A stretch of 64,000 bases of DNA, taken from Prauserella endophytica. Lineage in GTDB: Bacteria; Actinomycetota; Actinomycetes; Mycobacteriales; Pseudonocardiaceae. A program made the position numbers and the translations under genes. Below, piece after piece: positions 16,493 through 25,075 of the stretch. The stretch's first letter is position 1; each line of letters opens with the position of its first letter. Location: positions 558,001 through 622,000 of the forward strand of contig NZ_SWMS01000002.1 in NCBI RefSeq assembly GCF_005146945.1, in the 5' to 3' direction. The notes under the pieces were generated by a model. That model made no database searches. It saw nothing but the letters and a program-made list of their open reading frames with translations, and was not told where the DNA came from.

Positions 16493-17326
16493 TCAGGCCT
16501 TGCGGGCGACCCCCGCCAGGCCGCGGGAACGGGCGGGCTCGTTCTGGTAGGGGTCGGCGCCGTCGGGTCGCCACTCGGGCACCCACACCAGGCCGGGATC
16601 CACGAGTTCCAGGCCGGCGAAGAAGGCCGCGATGTCCTCGCGGGACCTCGGCCGGGCCACGCTGTTGGCCTGCCTGCGGTAGGAGTCGATGACCTTCTCC
16701 GCAGCGGCGAGGGTCTCCGCGTCCTCCGGCGGCACGTGGATGTGTGACAGCGCGACGAAGCTGCCGGGGGCCAGCTGGTCGCGGTAGTACGCCAGCGTGC
16801 GCTCCGGCTGGGTCTCCGGTGGCATGAAGTGCAGCAGCGCCACGGCGAGCAGCGCGATCGGCCGCTCGGGGTCGATGACACCGGTGTCCAACACGCGCTC
16901 CCACAGCTTCGGCCCGTCGAAGAAGTCCGCGTCGAGTGCGCGGTGCCGGTCCGGGTCCGCCGTGCGCTCCAGCAGGATGTGCGCGTGCGCCTGCGCGATG
17001 GGCTCGTTGTCGATGTAGACGACGCTGCACTCGCCGGGTGCGACCTCCTCGGCCACCTCGTGCACGTTGCCCTGCGTCGGGAGTCCCGAGCCGATGTCGA
17101 CGAACTGCCGCACGCCCTGTTGGACGGCGAACCGCACGGCACGGCCGAGGAAGGCACGGTTGGACCGCGCGAAGTTGCGCATCTCCGGCAACCGCTTGAG
17201 CTGCTCCTCGGCGAACGCCTGGTCCACCGCGTAGTTGTGCACACCGCCGAGCAGGTAGTCGTACACCCGCCCGACCGAGACCTTGTTCACCGACTCGCCG
17301 AGCCGCTCCGCCTCGTTCAACCGCAT
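16493..17326 (-). CDS. SAM-dependent methyltransferase, Methyltransf_19 family
   Basis: A 277-aa protein of the actinobacterial S-adenosyl methyltransferase family PF04672. Marks are GRVYDYLLGGVHNYAVDQ near residue 20, the SAM-binding FVDIGSGLPTQGNVHE and VVYIDNEPIAQ, and the LLAVALLHF region. Targets of this abundant family are mostly unknown. It is convergent with the DUF1876 gene (4 bp apart at the 3' ends), and a palindromic repeat lies upstream of its start. No clear pathway link to neighbours. Confidence 0.9.
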   Translation of the reverse strand: MRLNEAERLGESVNKVSVGRVYDYLLGGVHNYAVDQAFAEEQLKRLPEMRNFARSNRAFLGRAVRFAVQQGVRQFVDIGSGLPTQGNVHEVAEEVAPGECSVVYIDNEPIAQAHAHILLERTADPDRHRALDADFFDGPKLWERVLDTGVIDPERPIALLAVALLHFMPPETQPERTLAYYRDQLAPGSFVALSHIHVPPEDAETLAAAEKVIDSYRRQANSVARPRSREDIAAFFAGLELVDPGLVWVPEWRPDGADPYQNEPARSRGLAGVARKA

Positions 17327-17421
17327 CCTCCGTGCTCACCGTCGAGATCGAGAACAGTGTGCACGGTCCCCGGGCCGGAGCGCACACCGGTGTGGCTCGT
17401 CGAGTAGCCGCTAGACGCCAG

Positions 17422-17478
17422 CCGCAGTGAAGGCCACCTTCACTGCGTTCAACGCAGGCATGGTGGCCTTCACTGCGG
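17422..17478. repeat. 28-bp-arm palindromic repeat between two minus-strand genes
   Basis: Arms 17422-17449 and 17451-17478 are inverted repeats with a few mismatches: both begin CCGCAGTGAAGGCCACC read inward, and the centre is CTGCGTTCAACGCAG. It lies 15 bp after the flavoprotein stop and may act as its terminator. It belongs to the same family as the elements at 16,065, 34,001 and 48,111. Confidence 0.75.
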
Positions 17479-17492
17479 ACGCCGCGTCAGCG

Positions 17493-18818
17493 TCAGTGCG
17501 GGGCCGACAGCGAGATCGGCTCCGCCCCGGCCGGCGTGCCGCAGAAGCCGCCGTCCTGGGAAGGCTCGTCGAACACGCCCGCACCTCCGCAGACCCCGGT
17601 CTCCGGCAGCACCAGCTCGACCCGCTCGGCGGCCGCCCGGTCGCCGGCCAGCGCGGCGGCGATGCTGCGCACCTGCTCGTATCCGGTCAACGCGAGGAAC
17701 GTCGGCGCGCGGCCATAGCTCTTCATCCCGGCCAGGAACACGCCGGGCTCGGGATGTGACAGTTCCCGGACGCCGTGGGGGTACACCGTGCCGCAGGAGT
17801 GCACGTTCGGATCGATCAGCGGAGCGAGCGCCACGGGGGCCTGCAGCGTCGCGTCGAGTTCGAGCCGCAGCTCCGACAGCCACGACAGGTCCGGGCGGAA
17901 CCCGGTGAGCACGACGACCTCGTCGACATCCTCGATGCGGTCGCCGGCGTCCGGCGCCAGCGTGAGCCTGCCGTCCGAACCGGACTCGACGGCCCGGGTG
18001 CGGAACCCGGTGACCACCCGGATTGCGCCCGTGGCCACGGCCTCGCGGGCGCGAGCGCCCAGTGCGCCACGGGCTGGCAGCTGGTCGGCCGCGCCGCCGC
18101 CGAAGGCGTCGCCCACCGTGCCGCGCCGCAGCACCCAGCTGACGCGCGTGGCCGGGTCGTTCTCGGCGAGCCCGGCGAAGGCCACGAGCGCGGTGAGCGC
18201 CGAATGTCCGCTGCCGGCGACCACGACGTGCCTGCCCGCGTAGCGGTCCCGTACGGCGGAGTCGGTCAGATCCGGCACCTGGTAGGTGATCCGGCCGGTT
18301 GCGGCCCGCTCCCCGAGCGCGGGCAGCCCGTCACCGCCGAGGGGGTTCGGCGTTCCCGACGTGCCGGAGGCGTCGATCAGGGCTCGCGCGGTGATCCGCT
18401 CCTCGCCACCGCCGGACCGGCGAACGTGCACCGTGAGCGGCTCGGTCTCCCGCCCGGCGTCGACCACGCGGTCGCGGCCACGCCGGGCCACGCCGACCAC
18501 CTCGGCACCGAAGCGGACCTGCTCGCCGAGCGCGGCGGCCAGGGGGCGCAGGTACCGCTCTGCCCACTCCCGCCCGGTCGGGTAGGTGGGGTCCGGTGGC
18601 CGCCAGCCCGTCGGCTCCAGCAGCCTGACGGCCGCCGGAGCGACGAGCTCCGGCCACGGCGAGAACAGCCGGACGTGGTGCCACTGCGCGACCGCCGTCC
18701 CTGCCGCCGGACCCCGTTCCAGCACCAGCGGTTCGAGACCGCGTTCGCGCAACTCCGCGGCCGCTGCGAGCCCGACCGGGCCCGCGCCGACCACCACGAC
18801 AGGCAGTTCGCCGTTCAT
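17493..18818 (-). CDS. FAD-dependent oxidoreductase, arsenic-cluster type (ArsO/ArsT-like)
   Basis: A 441-aa flavoprotein: N-terminal dinucleotide motif VVVGAGPVGLAAAAEL, second motif VVVAGSGHSALTALVAF near residue 205, and a C-terminal FAD-closing segment (PGVFLAGMKSYGRAPTF). The tail has Cys pairs around GVCGGAG and GGFCGTP. Proteins of this type are commonly linked to ars genes in actinobacteria. It is divergent from an ArsR-GNAT fusion with two ATCGA-n6-TCGAT operators between. The ATG at 18816-18818 follows a GGGGATCCGGAG stretch. Exact reaction unknown. Confidence 0.85.
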   Translation of the reverse strand: MNGELPVVVVGAGPVGLAAAAELRERGLEPLVLERGPAAGTAVAQWHHVRLFSPWPELVAPAAVRLLEPTGWRPPDPTYPTGREWAERYLRPLAAALGEQVRFGAEVVGVARRGRDRVVDAGRETEPLTVHVRRSGGGEERITARALIDASGTSGTPNPLGGDGLPALGERAATGRITYQVPDLTDSAVRDRYAGRHVVVAGSGHSALTALVAFAGLAENDPATRVSWVLRRGTVGDAFGGGAADQLPARGALGARAREAVATGAIRVVTGFRTRAVESGSDGRLTLAPDAGDRIEDVDEVVVLTGFRPDLSWLSELRLELDATLQAPVALAPLIDPNVHSCGTVYPHGVRELSHPEPGVFLAGMKSYGRAPTFLALTGYEQVRSIAAALAGDRAAAERVELVLPETGVCGGAGVFDEPSQDGGFCGTPAGAEPISLSAPH

Positions 18819-18834
18819 CTCCGGATCCCCTTTC

Positions 18835-18914
18835 CATCGATATCTGTCGATGAAGCTGACTCGGAATCTATCGACGGATCTCGATTGACGCAAGAGTCGC
18901 GGCTCGCCGATAAT
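18835..18914. promoter_or_regulatory. Divergent ars-type operator-promoter region
   Basis: Two dyads with equal geometry: CATCGA-n6-TCGATG (18835-18852) and ATCGA-n6-TCGAT (18870-18885). The second touches a plus-strand promoter, TTGACG (18885-18890), 18-bp spacer, GATAAT (18909-18914). The ArsR-GNAT start codon is only 7 bp after the -10 box, so its mRNA is probably leaderless. Confidence 0.7.
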
Positions 18915-18921
18915 CAGCCGC

Positions 18922-19782
18922 ATGACCATCACGGCGCCGGTGCCGCGGCTGCTCGCCGACCAGGACGCCGCCACCTACGCGGACTGGTTCTCCTGCCTCG
19001 CGGACCCCACGCGGGTGCGCCTGCTGCACGCCGTCGCCACGGCGGCGGGCGGTAGCACGGTCGGCGCGCTGACCGCGCGGCTCGGCATCAGTCAGTCCAC
19101 GTGCTCCCACCATGTGCGCAAGCTCGCCGACCTCGGTTTCGTGCGGCTGCACAAGGAGGGAACCGCCACCAGGGTCGTGGTGAACGAGGCCTGCTGCATC
19201 GGCCTGCCGCACGCCGCCGACGTCGTGATGGGCACCGTCACGCCGCCGCCGTGCTGCCCCGCCGACCCACCCGCCGACGTGCGGGTGCGCGCGCTCGGCC
19301 CCGGCGACTGGGCCGACGTCCGGCGCATCTACGGCGAGGGCATCGCCACGGGGATCGCGACGTTCGAGACGACCGTGCCGAGCCGCGCCTCCCTCGACGC
19401 GCGCTGGCTGCCCGGGCACCGATGGGTCGCCGAGCTCGGCGGACGGATCGCGGGCTGGGCGGCGCTGAGCCCCGTCTCGTCCCGCGACTGCTACTCGGGG
19501 GTGGCCGAGAGCTCCGTCTACGTCGGCGCGGGTGACCGGGGCCGCGGGGTCGGCAAGGCTCTGCTGCGGCAGCAGGTCGTCGAAGCCGACGCCGCGGGGC
19601 TGTGGACGCTGCAGGCGTCGATCCTCGCGGAGAACCGCACCGGCATCGGGCTGCACCATTCCGCCGGCTACCGCACGGTCGGCATCCGCGAGCGCATTGC
19701 CAAGATCGGTGACACCTGGCACGACACCGTGCTGCTCGAGCGGCGCGCCGGCGCGGTCGCCCAGTGCGCGGACTGCGCGTGA
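18922..19782 (+). CDS. ArsR regulator fused to GNAT (ArsN-like) acetyltransferase
   Basis: A 286-aa fusion. Residues about 15-110 are an ArsR winged helix (FSCLADPTRVRLLHAV, then ISQSTCSHHVRKLADLGFV). Cys pairs NEACC and PPPCC at about 92-112 may bind arsenite. Residues about 118-270 are a GNAT domain of the phosphinothricin/arsinothricin acetyltransferase group (GIATFETTVPSR, then GAGDRGRGVGKALL for acetyl-CoA). It ends in QCADCA. One chain would thus both sense a compound and acetylate it. It is divergent from the flavoprotein and probably autorepressed by the dyads overlapping its promoter. No ribosome-binding site is seen; the ATG is close to the predicted transcription start. Confidence 0.88.
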   Translation: MTITAPVPRLLADQDAATYADWFSCLADPTRVRLLHAVATAAGGSTVGALTARLGISQSTCSHHVRKLADLGFVRLHKEGTATRVVVNEACCIGLPHAADVVMGTVTPPPCCPADPPADVRVRALGPGDWADVRRIYGEGIATGIATFETTVPSRASLDARWLPGHRWVAELGGRIAGWAALSPVSSRDCYSGVAESSVYVGAGDRGRGVGKALLRQQVVEADAAGLWTLQASILAENRTGIGLHHSAGYRTVGIRERIAKIGDTWHDTVLLERRAGAVAQCADCA

Positions 19783-20161
19783 GTCAGTCTGCGGGCACTC
19801 GATGAAGGCGTGACCGGCGGGGTTGGCCGGACCTCGTGGGAGTCGCTGGCGGCGAGCTCGGCACCGGTGGAGCGCTCCAGCCGCGCAGGTGCCGGGACAG
19901 CGATGGCTGGGCAAGGTCCGGGCGGCGGTACGGCTGACGTGCGGCTCCTCGGTGCTGGCGAGCAACCAGATCAGCTGCCGCGGCTCCGCTCGCGCGGTAG
20001 CCGCGGTGGGCGGGCCGCGGTGAACGCGGCCGTCGAGGCGGCGGCTCGGCTGTGAGGTCGTTCTCTCGGGACGTCCGACACTTGCGGTGGGCCGGTCGGG
20101 GGCCGAGACTCGGGGCTCGTTTGTTTGTTCGGCCGCCAGGGGAGGGAGCGGGGCTGGTGCC
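19783..20161. other. Intergenic stretch without supported gene
   Basis: About 380 bp. Short open frames exist, but none has a credible start, ribosome-binding site or recognisable sequence. It may hold decayed coding DNA. Confidence 0.5.
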
Positions 20162-20959
20162 ATGGTGGAGGGGTTGACGGGGAGTCGCCTGCCGCAGTCG
20201 CAGGTGGACCAGCAGATCCGGGAACTGGAAGCGCGGCTGGTGCGTGAGCAGGACCGGGTGCCCGCACAGGTGGTGCACGACTGGGTGGAGCGGGCGAGGG
20301 CGCGGTTCGCGCGGGCCCGGGTGCTGACGTTCGTGCCGATCCTGGTCGAACGGGCAGTCCGCGCCGAGTTCAGGGCCGTCGCGCCGAGACACTCCTCCGG
20401 AGAGCGCCTCGCGGACTGGGCGCGGCGAACGGCCAGGGGCATCCTCGCCGTCGAGCTGCCCCGACGGTGGGCCCACACCCAAGGGGTCGCCGAGCGGGCG
20501 GAGGAGGTCGCGCGCGTGCTGTCCCCCGAGGAGGGCGATGTCCTCGTGGCCTCGGCGTGGCTGCACGACATCGGCTACGCGAGCGCGCTGAACGTGCTGG
20601 GGTTCCACCAGCTCGACGGGGCCCGGTTCCTGGCCGAGCACGGGGTGGCCCGGCGGGTGTGCGCGCTGGTGGCGCACCACGCGGGGGCCGCTGCGGTGGC
20701 CGAGCTGGAGGGCCTGGGGCCTCAGCTGGCGGAGTTCGAGGACGAGCGGGGGCCCGTGCGCGACGCGCTGTGGTACGCGGACATGACCACGAGCCCGGAC
20801 GGTCTGCGGGTGTCGTTCGCGGACCGCATGGCGGAGCTGCGCGGACGCCGGGGCCCGGAGGACCCGGTGGTGCGGGCGCTCGCGGTCAACGGCGCCGAGC
20901 GCGCGGCCGCGGTACGCCGGACCGAACAGCTGCTGAGCCGCCACGCCGTGCCGGCGTAG
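20162..20959 (+). CDS. DUF3562-like helical domain fused to HD phosphohydrolase domain
   Basis: A 265-aa protein. Residues about 10-70 match the actinobacterial three-helix bundle (DUF3562-type: QVDQQIRELEAR, then RFARARVLTFVPILVERAVR). Residues about 95-250 are an HD domain: RWAHTQGVAERAEEVA, then ASAWLHDIGYAS (HD pair), HHAGAAAVAEL and WYADMTTSPDG. The ATG at 20162 follows GGGAGGGAGCGG. The HD part resembles metal-dependent nucleotide hydrolases. The helical domain normally drives dimerisation. Neighbours give no functional hint. Confidence 0.85.
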   Translation: MVEGLTGSRLPQSQVDQQIRELEARLVREQDRVPAQVVHDWVERARARFARARVLTFVPILVERAVRAEFRAVAPRHSSGERLADWARRTARGILAVELPRRWAHTQGVAERAEEVARVLSPEEGDVLVASAWLHDIGYASALNVLGFHQLDGARFLAEHGVARRVCALVAHHAGAAAVAELEGLGPQLAEFEDERGPVRDALWYADMTTSPDGLRVSFADRMAELRGRRGPEDPVVRALAVNGAERAAAVRRTEQLLSRHAVPA

Positions 20960-20977
20960 CGCCCGGCCGGTCACGGC

Positions 20978-21390
20978 TCAGCCCGAGCGCGGCACGCGGA
21001 TGCACGCGGCGGGCGCGGCCGTCACGATCCCGGCCGCCGCGAGCCGGCTGTGCCGCCTGCCGTGGGAGAACGCCTTCTGCGCGACGTCCACGAGCCGGCC
21101 TCCCGCCGGGCCGGACGGCTCAGCGACGGCCAGCACGCCCGTGAGCGAGCCGTCCGCCGCCTCGGGCAGCGCCTCCGTTGACGGACGCGCCGACGAGGTG
21201 TGGGTGGCCGGCCCGAGCAGCACCATCCCGGCGACCACGATCGCGAGCCCGACGCGCGTCACGGCGAGCAGCCGGAACCGGCGGGCGAGGTTGGCCGACG
21301 CCAGCGACAGCGGGAAGAGCGTCCCCGCGATCGGCCACAGCGCCGGACCCGGGTCCAGAGGTGAGTGCCCCTGCACGAGCTTGTGCCAGG
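20978..21390 (-). pseudogene. Decayed C-terminal fragment of a DHA2-type MFS drug transporter
   Basis: The minus-strand translation contains HKLVQGHSPLDPGPALWP, ANLARRFRLLAVTRVGL and VVAGMVLLGPATH, which match the loop-and-helix pattern of the central/C-terminal half of EmrB/QacA transporters (YLQ..GxSPLxAGLxLLP). Later helices are shortened and the final AFSHGRRHSRLAAAGIV piece matches only the last helix. There is no credible start codon: the frame opens only inside the antisense of the neighbouring gene. Confidence 0.6.
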
Positions 21391-21497
21391 CCGAACAGCG
21401 CGCCGCACGCCGCCGTGAACGGCTGTCGATCCGGCCGGTCCCCGTTCGTGTCGAGGGTGAGCAGGGTTGGTTCCCCGACACCGAAGGAGCGGACACG

Positions 21498-22355
21498 ATG
21501 AGCGAGGTACTGCTGAGCGGCTTGCGGATCGGCGAGTCGGCACGCTGGCACGACGGCAGGCTGTGGCTGTCGAACTGGGGCACGCGCGAGGTGCTGGCCG
21601 TCGGCCTTGACGGCAGGGCCGAGGTGATGGCCACGGTTCCGACCACGCTGCCGTTCTCGATCGACTGGCTGCCGGACGGGCGCCTGCTGGTGGTCGCCGG
21701 GCCCGAGCGACGGCTGCTACGCCAGGAGGCCGACGGTTCGCTCGTGGACCATGTCGAGCTCAGCGGGCTGCCGGGCGGGCTCAACGAGATCGTCGTCGAC
21801 GGCCGGGGCCGGATCTACGTCAACGGCGGCACGGACTTCAACCCGGGCGAGGGTGAGGCGCCAGGGTTCATCGCGCTGGTCACGCCGGACGGCGAGGTGC
21901 GCGAGGTGGCCGACGGGATCGCGTTCCCCAACGGGATGGTGGTGACCCCCGACGATCGGACGCTGGTCATCGCGGAGTCCTTCGCCGGCACCCTGACCGC
22001 GTTCGACATCGGCCCTGACGGAGGCCTGACGAACCGGCGGGTGTGGGCACGGGTGCCCGGCGACGGCATGGTGCTGGACGCCGACGGCGCCATCTGGACC
22101 CCGGGCTGGGACGAGGAGGGGCCCACGTGCGTCCGGGTGGCCGAAGGGGGAGCGGTGCTGGAGACGATCCGGCTGGAGCACGCCGGGTTCGCCTGCGCGC
22201 TCGGAGGGGGCGACGGCCGCACCCTGTTCGTGCTCACGGCGGACTGGCGCATGGCCGACGGCTTCGAGGAGAACCTCGAACGCCTGCTCAGCGGCCCGGA
22301 GACCGGCCGCGTGCTCACGGCCCGCGCGCCCGCGCCCCACGCCGGGCACCCGTGA
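21498..22355 (+). CDS. SMP-30/gluconolactonase-like hydrolase
   Basis: A 285-aa six-bladed beta-propeller of the SMP-30 family. Metal-site residues are seen in GESARWHDGRLWLSNW (Glu near 13), GGLNEIVVDGRGRIYVN (Asn/Asp), FPNGMVVTPDDRTLVIAES and WTPGWDEEG. Members hydrolyse lactones or related esters with a divalent metal. GAAGGAG lies before the ATG. It precedes the AurF-like gene by about 80 bp but an operator-like palindrome lies between, so it is probably a separate unit. Confidence 0.9.
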   Translation: MSEVLLSGLRIGESARWHDGRLWLSNWGTREVLAVGLDGRAEVMATVPTTLPFSIDWLPDGRLLVVAGPERRLLRQEADGSLVDHVELSGLPGGLNEIVVDGRGRIYVNGGTDFNPGEGEAPGFIALVTPDGEVREVADGIAFPNGMVVTPDDRTLVIAESFAGTLTAFDIGPDGGLTNRRVWARVPGDGMVLDADGAIWTPGWDEEGPTCVRVAEGGAVLETIRLEHAGFACALGGGDGRTLFVLTADWRMADGFEENLERLLSGPETGRVLTARAPAPHAGHP

Positions 22356-22381
22356 CCGCTCGCGTGCCCGCCCAAGTTCGT

Positions 22382-22396
22382 GTTACCGTTGGTAAC
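22382..22396. promoter_or_regulatory. Operator-like palindrome upstream of the AurF-like gene
   Basis: GTTACC-gtt-GGTAAC is a perfect inverted repeat 41 bp before the start codon; a further CGGTAAC half site is at 22406-22412. TetR-type operators often look like this. The cognate regulator is not in the immediate neighbourhood. Confidence 0.6.
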
Positions 22397-22437
22397 TGTA
22401 AATCGCGGTAACAGGAAAACGTCGCCAGGGAGCAACG

Positions 22438-23355
22438 ATGACCAGCGCCGACACCACCCAGCACGCGCACACGTCCGAGCCCGACCGGCAGGCGGTCGCC
22501 CGGCGGCTGCTGGACTCGTCGGAGACGTTGTCCTACGACCCCGTGACGGAGGTCGACTGGGAGACCCCGCTCGACACCGCCTACCACGGGGCGAGCCCGG
22601 AGTGGAGCACGCTGTACGGCACGCCCTACTGGGCGGAGATGACGCCGGAGCAGCAGCGTGAGCTCACCCGCCAGGAGGCGGCGTCGGTGGCGAGCACCGG
22701 CATCTGGTTCGAGATGATCCTGCAGCAGATGGTGCTGAGGGATTTCTACGCGAAGGACCCGACCGACCCCGCGTTCCAGTGGGCGCTGACCGAGATCGCC
22801 GACGAGTGCCGGCACTCCATCATGTTCGCCCGCGGGGCCGCGAAGCTGCGCGCGCCCGCCTACCGCCCGCGCCGCCTGGCCGTGGAGCTCGGCCGCTTCT
22901 TCAAGACCACCGCGACCGGCGAGGCGGCCTACGCCGCGATCCTCGTCGCCGAAGAAGTCCTCGACGTGATGCAGCGCGACTGGATGCGCGACGAGCGCGT
23001 GGTGCCGTTCGTGCGCACGATCAACAACATCCACGTGGTGGAGGAGTCGCGGCACATGAAGTTCGCGCGCGAGGAGACCAGGGAGCGGCTGAAGGGTGCG
23101 GGCAGGCTGCGCAGGCAGTACAACGCGCTGGTGGTCGCCATCGCCGCGTACTTCATCGTGAGCAGCATGGTGAGCCCGAAGGTCTACGCCAACGCCGGGC
23201 TCGACACGAAGCGGGCGCTGCGCGAGGCGAGGGCCAACGAGCACCACAAGTCGATGCTGCGGTCGAGCTGCTCGGGCCTGATGGAGTTCCTCGACTCCGC
23301 CGGGCTGCTCACCAAGGCGTCGATGCGCTGGTACAGGCGCGCGAACCTGATCTGA
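22438..23355 (+). CDS. AurF-like non-heme di-iron oxygenase
   Basis: A 305-aa protein of the AurF family (PF11583), a ferritin-like di-iron fold. Two ExxRH metal motifs are visible: DECRH at about 122-126 and EESRH at about 202-206, with further Glu ligands in WFEMILQQ and AEEVLDVMQ. AurF oxidises an aryl amine to a nitro group; other members hydroxylate lipids or amines. The next gene starts 3 bp after its stop and encodes a ferredoxin-containing reductase that could deliver electrons. The palindrome upstream suggests tight control. Confidence 0.9.
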   Translation: MTSADTTQHAHTSEPDRQAVARRLLDSSETLSYDPVTEVDWETPLDTAYHGASPEWSTLYGTPYWAEMTPEQQRELTRQEAASVASTGIWFEMILQQMVLRDFYAKDPTDPAFQWALTEIADECRHSIMFARGAAKLRAPAYRPRRLAVELGRFFKTTATGEAAYAAILVAEEVLDVMQRDWMRDERVVPFVRTINNIHVVEESRHMKFAREETRERLKGAGRLRRQYNALVVAIAAYFIVSSMVSPKVYANAGLDTKRALREARANEHHKSMLRSSCSGLMEFLDSAGLLTKASMRWYRRANLI

Positions 23356-23358
23356 CCC

Positions 23359-24867
23359 ATGGCCTTCGCGATCACGCAGACGTGCTGCAACGACGCCTCG
23401 TGCGTGGCGGTCTGCCCCGTCAACTGCATCCATCCGACTCCGGACGAGCCGGACTTCGGCACCACCGAGATGCTCTACGTCGACCCGGGCGCGTGCATCG
23501 ACTGCGGCGCCTGCGCCGACGCGTGCCCGGTCGACGCGATCTTCCCGGTGGACGCGCTCACCGGCCCGCTCAAGGCGTACGCCGGGATCAACGCCGACTA
23601 CTACACCGGCCGGGACCCGCTCGCCGAGGCCGCCGACCCGGCGCCGAACTTCCACCCGTGGAACCCGCCGGTGTTCACCCGGACCATCCCGAGCGACCTC
23701 GCCCCGCTCGACATCGCGGTGGTGGGCACCGGGCCCGCCGGCATGTACGCCGTCGAGGACCTGCTGCTGCACACCAACGCGCACGTGACGCTGATCGACC
23801 GGCTGCCCGTCGCAGGTGGCCTGATCCGGTACGGCGTCGCACCCGACCACCCGTCGACGAAGAAGATCGGCGAGACCTTCGCGCGGTTCCACACGCATCC
23901 GCGGCTGCGGCTGCGCCTCGGGGTCGAGGTGGGCCGGGACGTCACGGTCGACGAGCTGGCCGGGCGGCACGACGCGGTGATCTACGCCGTCGGAGCCGCG
24001 TCGGCGCGCAGCCTCGGCATCCCCGGCGAGGACCTCACCGGCAGCGTCGCGGCGACGTCGGTGGTCGCCTGGTACAACGGCCATCCCGACGCCCAGCCCG
24101 ATGTGCTCGACCTCTCCGCCGAGCGCGTCGTGGTGATCGGCAACGGCAACGTCGCACTCGACGTGGCCCGGATCCTGATCACCGACCCGGACGAGCTGGC
24201 GGGCACGTCCATCGCACCGGAGGCGCTGGAGCGGCTTCGGTCGAGCAAGGTCCGCGAGGTCGTGCTACTCGGGCGCAGGGGGCCCGACGCGGCCGCCTTC
24301 ACGCGGCCGGAGCTCCTCGCGCTGACCGGACGGGACGACCTCGAGCTCGTGGTCGACGACCACGACCCACGGACGGCGGAGGCGATCGACGCGACGGAGC
24401 CCTCCGGCAAGGCCGGCCTGTTGCGCGCCGCCACACGCGAGGCCGTCGACTGGTCGGTGGCTCCGCCGGACGGGCGGCGGCGCATCGTCTTCCGGTTCCA
24501 CTCCGCTCCGGCGGAGATCCTCGGCGACACCCAGGTGCGCGGGCTCCGCGTCACGGGCCCGCACGGCGAGGTGGAGATCGCGACGGGGCACGTGGTCCGG
24601 GCGGTCGGCTACCGGGGAACCCCGGTGCCCGGGCTGCCGTTCGACACCGGCACCGGCACGATCCCGCACACCGGCGGGCGCGTGGAGGGGCGGCCGGGAA
24701 CCTACGTCGTCGGCTGGATCAAGCGCGGTCCTTCCGGCGGCATCGGCGCCAACAAGGCGTGCGCGAACGAGACCGTGGGAACGCTCCTCGACGACGTCGT
24801 GGCGGGCAGGGTGCGGCCCGCGCGGAGGCCGTCGTCGCCGCTCGCGCGGTTCCTTCGCCGCGGCTGA
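23359..24867 (+). CDS. Ferredoxin-fused ferredoxin-NADP reductase (FprB-like)
   Basis: A 502-aa protein. Residues 1 to about 75 are a bacterial ferredoxin domain with two cysteine clusters (SCVAVCPVNC and CIDCGACADACPVDA). From about 115 an adrenodoxin-reductase-like FAD/NADP domain follows: IAVVGTGPAGMYAVEDLL, the GGLIRYGVAPDH motif, and VVVIGNGNVALDVARIL. The end GWIKRGPSGGIGANKACA closes on FAD. Length and order match mycobacterial FprB. It is cotranscribed with the AurF-like gene (3-bp gap), so it probably reduces its di-iron centre. Confidence 0.92.
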   Translation: MAFAITQTCCNDASCVAVCPVNCIHPTPDEPDFGTTEMLYVDPGACIDCGACADACPVDAIFPVDALTGPLKAYAGINADYYTGRDPLAEAADPAPNFHPWNPPVFTRTIPSDLAPLDIAVVGTGPAGMYAVEDLLLHTNAHVTLIDRLPVAGGLIRYGVAPDHPSTKKIGETFARFHTHPRLRLRLGVEVGRDVTVDELAGRHDAVIYAVGAASARSLGIPGEDLTGSVAATSVVAWYNGHPDAQPDVLDLSAERVVVIGNGNVALDVARILITDPDELAGTSIAPEALERLRSSKVREVVLLGRRGPDAAAFTRPELLALTGRDDLELVVDDHDPRTAEAIDATEPSGKAGLLRAATREAVDWSVAPPDGRRRIVFRFHSAPAEILGDTQVRGLRVTGPHGEVEIATGHVVRAVGYRGTPVPGLPFDTGTGTIPHTGGRVEGRPGTYVVGWIKRGPSGGIGANKACANETVGTLLDDVVAGRVRPARRPSSPLARFLRRG

Positions 24868-25075
24868 ACTCGTTGCGGCGGCCGTGATTTTCCGCCTCGA
24901 GGTGGTCCCCGGTGATGTCCACACGGGATGGTCCGGGGGTGGCTTCGGCCGCCGCTGGGGACGCCACGGCGCGCGCTCGTGCTGACCTCGCGCCGGCGCG
25001 GGCGTAGTATCGGCGATGCCGGGCGGCGGGGCGGGATGTTTCCGCGATGCCCGGCCTGGGGACGGGAGCATCGGT

